From Burkholderiales bacterium (GTDB lineage: Bacteria > Pseudomonadota > Gammaproteobacteria > Burkholderiales > Burkholderiaceae_C), in assembly GCA_025350145.1 (NCBI GenBank), contig JANXYH010000090.1, positions 1 to 64,000 on the forward strand: a DNA stretch of 64,000 nucleotides, given 5' to 3'. Below, piece after piece: positions 58,788 through 64,000 of this stretch. Both the position numbers and the translations under genes were made by a program. Numbering within the stretch: the stretch's first letter is position 1; each line of letters starts with the position of its first letter. The notes beneath the pieces were generated by a model. It had not been told where the DNA came from, searched no databases, and worked only from the letters and a program-made list of their open reading frames with translations.

Positions 58788-59750
58788 ATGGAACAGTCGT
58801 TTCAAGTCAAGGTGGCCGCGCGCGAGGCGTTGGCCGAAGACATCGCCGGCTATGAATTCGTGGCCGCCGACGATGCGGTGCTGCCGGACTTCAAGGCCGG
58901 TGCGCACATCGACGTGCACATCCCCGGTGGCCTGATCCGCCAATACTCGCTGTACGAGTTGCCCGGCGAACACCGCCGCTACCGCATCAGCGTGCTGCGC
59001 GACGCGAAGTCGCGCGGCGGGTCGGTGCAACTGCTAGACAAGGTGCGTGAGGGCGACGTGCTCGCCATCAGCGCGCCGCGCAATCACTTCGGTCTGCACA
59101 GCGGTCCGGACCGCTCGCTGCTGTTCGCGGGTGGCATCGGCATCACGCCCATCCTGTGCATGGCGCTCCAGTTGGCGCAGGAAGGCCGGCCGTTCGATCT
59201 GCACTATTGCGGCCGTTCGCTGCCGCGCATGGCGTTCGTCGACCGACTGCGCGCTTGCGGCTATGCGGATCGGGTACAGATTCACGTCGACGACGGCGCG
59301 GTGTCGCAGCAACTGGACGCACGCACTGCGATCGGCGCGCCGAGCATCGACAAGCATCTCTATGGCTGCGGCCCGACAGGGTTCATGGATCACATTCTGG
59401 CAACGGCTCGCTCACTTGGCTGGGCCGAAGAGCGGATGCACCGCGAGTATTTCGCCGCCGCACCCATCGATCATTCGGCGGACGGGCCGTTCGAGATCGA
59501 GATCAGCGGCACGGGCCGGGTGATCCCGGTCGCCGCCGACCAGAGCCCCGCCCAGGCCTTGCTGGACGCCGGCTTTGCGCTGTCGCTGTCGTGCGAACAG
59601 GGCGTGTGCGGCACCTGCATGACCAAAGTGTTGGCGGGCGCCCCGGACCATCGCGACCTCTATCTCACCGACGCGGAACACGACCGCAACGACTGTTTCA
59701 CGCCGTGCTGCTCGCGCTCGCGCTCCCCGCGATTGATCGTCGAGCTCTAG
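58788..59750 (+). CDS. Phthalate-dioxygenase-type oxidoreductase (FMN, NAD(P)H, plant-type 2Fe-2S)
   Basis: 320 residues from MEQSFQVKVAA; the preceding GTG (58785) is an alternative. Domains in order: flavin domain with IRQYSLYELPG, nucleotide domain with LFAGGIGITPIL and YGCGPTGFM, and a C-terminal ferredoxin domain with CEQGVCGTC (Cys269, 274, 277) plus a last Cys near NDCFTPCC. It passes NAD(P)H electrons to Rieske oxygenases. It has its own promoter with a palindrome and is followed by two more alpha subunits, so one reductase may serve three oxygenases. Confidence 0.94.
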   Translation: MEQSFQVKVAAREALAEDIAGYEFVAADDAVLPDFKAGAHIDVHIPGGLIRQYSLYELPGEHRRYRISVLRDAKSRGGSVQLLDKVREGDVLAISAPRNHFGLHSGPDRSLLFAGGIGITPILCMALQLAQEGRPFDLHYCGRSLPRMAFVDRLRACGYADRVQIHVDDGAVSQQLDARTAIGAPSIDKHLYGCGPTGFMDHILATARSLGWAEERMHREYFAAAPIDHSADGPFEIEISGTGRVIPVAADQSPAQALLDAGFALSLSCEQGVCGTCMTKVLAGAPDHRDLYLTDAEHDRNDCFTPCCSRSRSPRLIVEL

Positions 59751-59787
59751 CGCCTCCCGCAACCGACCCACTGCAAAGGACAAGACC

Positions 59788-61086
59788 ATGCTGAGCAAAG
59801 AAGACAACGAACTGATGTGCCGCACCGGACGCGGCAGCGCGATGGGCGATGCCATGCGCCGCTTCTGGCTGCCGGTGATGCAGGCCGCCGATCTGCCCGC
59901 CGCCGCCGGGGAGCCCAAGGCCATCGAGGTGCTGGGCGAGAAGTTCATCGCCTGGCGCGACCAGCAGGGCCGACCCGGCCTGTTTGCCGAGCACTGCCTG
60001 CACCGTGGCTCGTCGATGCAACTGGCGCGCGCCGAAGGCGACGGTTTGCGCTGCATTTACCACGGGTGGAAGTTCGCCGTTGACGGCCAGGTGCTCGAGA
60101 CGCCGAATGTCGCCGACCCGAAGTTCAAGGAGCGCATCAAGGGCCGAACCTATCCCGTGCGCGAGGCCGGTGGCCTGTTGTGGGCCTACCTGGGAGCGGT
60201 CGACGAGCAGCCGGCGTTTCCGGCGTGGCCCTTCATGGCGGTGGACGACGCCCACCGCATCAGTGCCGCAGCGGTGGTCAACTGCAACTACGTGCAGGTG
60301 ATCGAGGGCCTGGTGGATTCGTCCCACCTCACGGTGCTGCACGCGTCGGGCCTGGCCAAGACCAACGGCGTGGAACTCGACTTCGCAAAGAAGACCACGC
60401 ACATGCAGTTCGACGCTTCGCCCACGATCGAAGCCGACGAAACCGACTTCGGCTTCCACTACGTGGCCATACGCAAGAGCGGTGCGAACCGGATGGCGCG
60501 CATCGCATCGTTCGTCGCCCCCTGTTTCGTGGCCAATCCGAACGGCGACCTTTGGTTCGCGGTGGTGCCGGTGAATGACGAGCGCTGCAACTTCTTCCAC
60601 GTCTGGTGGAGCAATGAGAAGGCGATCGGCGAGGAACCGTTGCGGATGCAGCAGCTCGCCTTTGTCGGCCTCGACGAACCGACGCTGACGAAGTACGGCA
60701 TGACGGCCGCCACCTGCGACGGCGAGCAAGCAATGTCACGGCGCAACGGCTATCGGCAGGACCGGGCCCAGCAGCGCGCCGGCCACTGGACGGGCTACGA
60801 CAGCTTCACCCAGGAAGACGCGGCTTGCAGCGTCTCCAGCGGCGCGCTGCGCGACCGTTCGCAGGAGATGCTGTCAGCGGCAGACATCGCCATCAGCCGT
60901 CTGTACCGCAGCCTGCTTGCCTGCGCCAAGGCGGCACGCGACGGACAGCAGATTCCGGCCTTGCAAGCCGATGTCGGGAAGGTCGTTGGCACCTTCGGCG
61001 AGATCGGCCCCGGGGAAGACTGGCGCTCCCTCGTCCCCCACCACAAGATCGTCTCGGGCAAGGCCGCACAGGCCGGCCGCGTCTGA
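59788..61086 (+). CDS. Rieske oxygenase alpha subunit 2
   Basis: 432 residues. Rieske ligands Cys70, His72, Cys89 and His92 (EHCLHRGSS, CIYHGWKF). Mononuclear iron ligands His180 and His185 in EGLVDSSHLTVLH, with bridging Asp177. It is closely similar to subunit 1 throughout (for example the shared AVDGQVLxTPNVADP and GLLWAYLG segments), so the two arose by duplication. It differs more in the C-terminal half, which shapes the substrate pocket. It starts 37 bases after the reductase. Confidence 0.92.
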   Translation: MLSKEDNELMCRTGRGSAMGDAMRRFWLPVMQAADLPAAAGEPKAIEVLGEKFIAWRDQQGRPGLFAEHCLHRGSSMQLARAEGDGLRCIYHGWKFAVDGQVLETPNVADPKFKERIKGRTYPVREAGGLLWAYLGAVDEQPAFPAWPFMAVDDAHRISAAAVVNCNYVQVIEGLVDSSHLTVLHASGLAKTNGVELDFAKKTTHMQFDASPTIEADETDFGFHYVAIRKSGANRMARIASFVAPCFVANPNGDLWFAVVPVNDERCNFFHVWWSNEKAIGEEPLRMQQLAFVGLDEPTLTKYGMTAATCDGEQAMSRRNGYRQDRAQQRAGHWTGYDSFTQEDAACSVSSGALRDRSQEMLSAADIAISRLYRSLLACAKAARDGQQIPALQADVGKVVGTFGEIGPGEDWRSLVPHHKIVSGKAAQAGRV

Positions 61087-61118
61087 GTCAAGTGATCCGC
61101 TGAAATCAGGAGTTCGAG

Positions 61119-62387
61119 ATGCTGAACCGTGAAGACAATGCCCTGCTGTGCCGCGTCGGCCCCGAGACACCGATGGGCAACATGATGCGTCGCTACTGGC
61201 ACCCCGTGTGCACCTCGGCCCAGTTGACCAGGCCGGATGCGCCGCCGCTGCGGGTTCGCCTTCTCGGCGAGAACTATGTCGCCTTTCGCGACAGTGAAGG
61301 CAAGGTCGGCGTGCTTGAGGAGCTGTGCATGCACCGCGGCGCATCGCTGGCCCTCGGTCGGGTGGAGGAGGGCGGTCTGCGCTGTCTGTATCACGGCTGG
61401 AAGTTCAACGTGAACGGCGCGGTTCTCGAGACGCCCAACAACTCCGACCCGAAGTACCGCACAAAGATGAAGGCGCCGGCCTTTCCGGTGCGGGAGGAAG
61501 GCGGCATCGTCTGGGCCTATGTAGGCCCGAAGGAGCTGCAGCCCGCGTTTTCGCGCTATGCCTTCATGGACGCCGAGCCTGCCAACCGCGTCGTGCTGCG
61601 CATCAACGTCGCCTGCAACTACCTGCAGCTTGTCGAGGGTGGCGAGGACTCGTCTCATGTCGGCGTGCTGCACGCCAACATGGCGCGCCCCGGCTGGAAG
61701 GATGGGGAGTTCGAGCCCAACCCCGACGTAGTGAATCCGGCGGCGCTTTCGTCGAATGACCTCGAGCCGGCGCTGAAGATGGAGGAGACGGCCTTCGGCT
61801 TCCAATACGTGGCCTTGCGAAAGGTGGGCAAGGCCGGGGTGAAGAACGCGCGCGTGGTGCCCTTCATCGTGCCGTACGGGCGCGTCATACCGGCGCCCGC
61901 CTTCCTGTTCACGGTGCTGGAGGTACCCGAGGACGATACGCATACCGCGACCTACATCGTGGTGCACGGCCAAGCCCCTGTGACTGACGACAAGATCATT
62001 GATCTGCTCGGCCTGGACGATCAGCGCTACTACGACCGCAGCACCTGCCTCTTCACTGCCACCTGGGCCGACGCCTTCGGCCAGAACCGTGAGCGCATGA
62101 AGGAGAACTGGACGGGCCTGCGCGGTGTCGAGGTGGAAGACGCCGCGATCGCGCTGTCGCAAGGAGCCCTGTACGACCGGTCGAAGGAGCATCTCGTGCC
62201 GGCCGACCAGGCCGTGATGCGGGTGCGGCGCGTGCTGCTCGATTCGGTCAGGCGGGTGATGGACGACAAGCCGCCGGTCGCGGTCGGCGTCGACCTGCGC
62301 GGTGTCAGCGCCTGCGACGCCGAACTGCCCGATGGCGCTTCGTGGCAGGACCTCCTGCCTTCGCATCGTGATGCGGTCGCGGCCTGA
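61119..62387 (+). CDS. Rieske oxygenase alpha subunit 3
   Basis: 422 residues. Rieske ligands Cys70, His72, Cys89 and His92 (ELCMHRGAS, CLYHGWKF). Mononuclear site EGGEDSSHVGVLH with His180, His185 and bridging Asp177. It is clearly more divergent than subunits 1 and 2 (YWHPVCTSAQL at the N-terminus, NNSDPKYRTKMKAP after the Rieske domain) and probably has a different substrate or regiochemistry. The gap to subunit 2 is 32 bases. Confidence 0.92.
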   Translation: MLNREDNALLCRVGPETPMGNMMRRYWHPVCTSAQLTRPDAPPLRVRLLGENYVAFRDSEGKVGVLEELCMHRGASLALGRVEEGGLRCLYHGWKFNVNGAVLETPNNSDPKYRTKMKAPAFPVREEGGIVWAYVGPKELQPAFSRYAFMDAEPANRVVLRINVACNYLQLVEGGEDSSHVGVLHANMARPGWKDGEFEPNPDVVNPAALSSNDLEPALKMEETAFGFQYVALRKVGKAGVKNARVVPFIVPYGRVIPAPAFLFTVLEVPEDDTHTATYIVVHGQAPVTDDKIIDLLGLDDQRYYDRSTCLFTATWADAFGQNRERMKENWTGLRGVEVEDAAIALSQGALYDRSKEHLVPADQAVMRVRRVLLDSVRRVMDDKPPVAVGVDLRGVSACDAELPDGASWQDLLPSHRDAVAA

Positions 62388-62396
62388 GGCACGGTG

Positions 62397-63221
62397 ATGA
62401 GCCGCACCGCCGAGGGCAACACCCCTGACTACCTGTCCCTGCTGCGCCTCGATGGCCGCGGCTTCGTCGTGCTCGGCGCGGGCCAGGGCATCGGCGAGCA
62501 GGCCGTGCATGCGCTGGCCCAGGCCGGTGCACGCGTCCTCTGCGTCGACCGCGACGAGGCGCTGGCGAGGCACATCGCCGAGTCCGTGGGCGGCGTGGCG
62601 TGCGCGGCCGACGTCACGCTGCGCAGCGACATGCAGCGCGTGTTCGACGCCGCGCGCCAGGCCTTCGGCCGCGTGCACGGCGTCGTCGACATCATCGGCG
62701 TGGCAGGCATCAAGCCGCTGTCGGCAGTGGACGACGCGGCCTGGGACCAGCAGTTCGACATCGTCCTGCGGCATGCCTACCTCGCGATCCAGATCGGCGG
62801 CGAAATGATGGCCGCCGACGGCGGCGGCAGCTTCGCCTTCGTCGGCTCGATGTCGGGCCACCGCGCCGTGCCCAACCAGACGGCATATGCCGTTTCGAAG
62901 GCGGCGCTGCACCACTTGGTGCGCTGCGCAGGCGCCGAATATGCGCGGCGCAAGGTGCGCATCAACGCCGTCGCACCGGGCTACGTGCGTACGCCACGCT
63001 TGAACGTGCGGCTCGACGAGGCGGCCTGGGACGCGATCAGCCAGGTCATCCCGATCGGCCGCCCCGCGACGCCGGCGGAAATCGCCGGCCCGCTGCTCTT
63101 TCTTGCGTCCGACCTGAGCGCGCACATGACCGGCGAAGTGATCGCCGTCGACGGCGGCGCCGGTGTGATGGCCGCCTTTCCCGACGTGAAGTTCGGTCCC
63201 GCGGCCAGCGCCACGCCGTGA
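62397..63221 (+). CDS. Short-chain dehydrogenase/reductase (SDR) 2
   Basis: 274 residues from the ATG giving MSRTAEGNTPDYL; a GTG one codon earlier is possible. The cofactor motif is VLGAGQGIGEQAV, Ser in FVGSMSGH and the active-site pair YAVSK (QTAYAVSK). The C-terminus IAVDGGAGVMAAFP is typical. No second gene of this type overlaps it. It lies 9 bases after the third Rieske gene and overlaps the next gene by GTGA, so it belongs to the same pathway. Confidence 0.9.
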   Translation: MSRTAEGNTPDYLSLLRLDGRGFVVLGAGQGIGEQAVHALAQAGARVLCVDRDEALARHIAESVGGVACAADVTLRSDMQRVFDAARQAFGRVHGVVDIIGVAGIKPLSAVDDAAWDQQFDIVLRHAYLAIQIGGEMMAADGGGSFAFVGSMSGHRAVPNQTAYAVSKAALHHLVRCAGAEYARRKVRINAVAPGYVRTPRLNVRLDEAAWDAISQVIPIGRPATPAEIAGPLLFLASDLSAHMTGEVIAVDGGAGVMAAFPDVKFGPAASATP

Positions 63222-64000
63222 GCCGTCTGCAGCAAGCCCACTCGATCGAGGATCTGCGCCTGCTGGCGCGGCGGCGGCTGCCGCGTGGCGTGTTCGACTT
63301 CTTCGACGGCGGCGCCGAGGACGAGACCACGCTGCGGGCCAACCGGGAAGGCTTCGAGCGTATCCGCCTGCGCCCTGGCGTGCTGGTGGACGTGCATGCG
63401 CCGGATCTCTCGACGACGATCGTGGCCGGGCCCGCGGCGGCACCGATCGTGATTGCACCCACTGGCGCCATCGGCGCGGGCTGGCCGCAGGCCGATCTGG
63501 CGATCGCGCGCGTGGCGGCGCGGCGCGGCATCCCCTACACGCTGTCCACCACGGCAACGTCGTCGATCGAAGACATCGCCCGGCTTGCAGGCGGGCGCCT
63601 GTGGTTCCAGTTGTACGTGTTGCGCGACAAGGCCTTCACCGCTGCCCTGGTGCAGCGGGCGGACGCGGCCGGCTATGAAGCGCTGGTCGTCACGCTCGAT
63701 CTTGCCACCGGCGGCAAGCGCGAACGCGACCTGCGCAACGGCTTCACGGTGCCGCTGCGGCCGAGCTGGCGCACTGCGCAAGACTTCGCAACCCACCCGG
63801 CGTGGTGCTGGCAGATCCTGCGCCATGGACAACCACGATTCGAGAACCTGCTGGGCTTCGAGGGCAACGCCGATCCGCGTGCCTCGATTGCCGCAAAGGT
63901 GGGTCGCAGCCTCGACGCGTCGTTCGACTGGGCCGCCTTGCAGCGCCTGCGCGAGGCCTGGCCACGCAAGCTGCTGGTGAAGGGTGTGGCCCGGGGCGAG
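63218..64000 (+). CDS. FMN-dependent alpha-hydroxy-acid dehydrogenase, partial
   Basis: 261 codons from a GTG (MSRLQQAHSIEDLRLLARRRLP) running off the right edge; the family has about 360-400 residues. N-terminal features of the lactate/mandelate dehydrogenase (LldD/MdlB) family: FDFFDGGAEDETTLRANREGFE, IAPTGAIGAGWP, LSTTATSSIEDIA, WFQLYVLRDK and VTLDLATGGKRERDL, with the LLVKGV strand near the edge. The GTGA overlap couples it to SDR 2. It likely oxidises a 2-hydroxy acid such as a mandelate-type intermediate. The catalytic His region lies beyond the window. Confidence 0.9.
   Translation, partial: MSRLQQAHSIEDLRLLARRRLPRGVFDFFDGGAEDETTLRANREGFERIRLRPGVLVDVHAPDLSTTIVAGPAAAPIVIAPTGAIGAGWPQADLAIARVAARRGIPYTLSTTATSSIEDIARLAGGRLWFQLYVLRDKAFTAALVQRADAAGYEALVVTLDLATGGKRERDLRNGFTVPLRPSWRTAQDFATHPAWCWQILRHGQPRFENLLGFEGNADPRASIAAKVGRSLDASFDWAALQRLREAWPRKLLVKGVARGE

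Noticed and set aside
60795-63557. 920-residue minus-strand ORF
   Set aside because: Antisense to two Rieske genes and two dehydrogenase genes; no recognisable motif.

Overview
The window reads as chromosomal DNA from a high-GC betaproteobacterium, most likely order Burkholderiales. I infer this from gene content and order: gatCAB divergent from mreBCD-mrdA-rodA, recA-recX followed by sucCD, terC and a type IV pilin gene with a PglL-type ligase, a PEP-CTERM protein, and an SWIB/histone H1-like protein. Genus and species cannot be fixed from the sequence alone. Coding density is high on both strands. Many long ORF-track entries are antisense shadows of real genes, which is usual at this GC content. 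No rRNA, tRNA, CRISPR array or transposase was seen.

Layout. 1-13 kb: a partial CoA-acylating methylmalonate-semialdehyde dehydrogenase (mmsA), two exported metalloenzymes (a zinc phospholipase C/S1-P1-like protein and a metzincin with a PPC domain), mnmA, a membrane GGDEF-EAL protein, an alpha/beta hydrolase, a YceI protein, two methyltransferases placed head to head, a TMEM175-like channel and a histidine phosphatase. 13.8-18.1 kb: a PEP-CTERM protein gene with its own sigma-54-type promoter lies between two 183-bp direct repeats that copy the 3' end of a TTC38-like TPR gene. Next come a TDT/SLAC1 transporter coupled to the TPR gene and a lone soxY. 18.1-28.5 kb: gatCAB (minus strand) and the rod-shape operon mreB-mreC-mreD-mrdA-rodA with a translationally coupled 3-hydroxyisobutyrate dehydrogenase-like gene.

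28.5-50.6 kb: a two-component pair, recA behind a LexA box and GC-rich palindromic repeats, recX, sucCD, terC, a Ser/Thr kinase, PP2C phosphatase and FHA protein set, a cyclic-nucleotide phosphodiesterase-like MBL protein, and a pilin gene with a sigma-54 promoter and a strong terminator. A 1222-residue membrane protein joining a PAP2/Aur1-type domain to a spermidine-synthase-like domain follows, then a PglL-type pilin O-ligase, moaC, a BepA-like M48 protease, a holin-like membrane protein, the SWIB/H1-like protein, a GSH-dependent HCCA isomerase-like protein and a DUF6794-like protein.

50.7-64 kb: a catabolic locus for an unidentified, probably aromatic carboxylate. A MarR regulator is divergent from a complete branched-chain-type ABC importer (SBP, two permeases, two ATPases). 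The importer is followed by an SDR, a Rieske oxygenase alpha subunit, a hemerythrin, a phthalate-dioxygenase-type reductase, two more Rieske alpha paralogues, a second SDR and an FMN alpha-hydroxy-acid dehydrogenase cut by the right edge. The same palindrome (ATCTTCCATGGAAG) sits before the importer operon and again before the reductase operon, which suggests one MarR regulon with two promoters. This locus is the best candidate for an undescribed system in the window.
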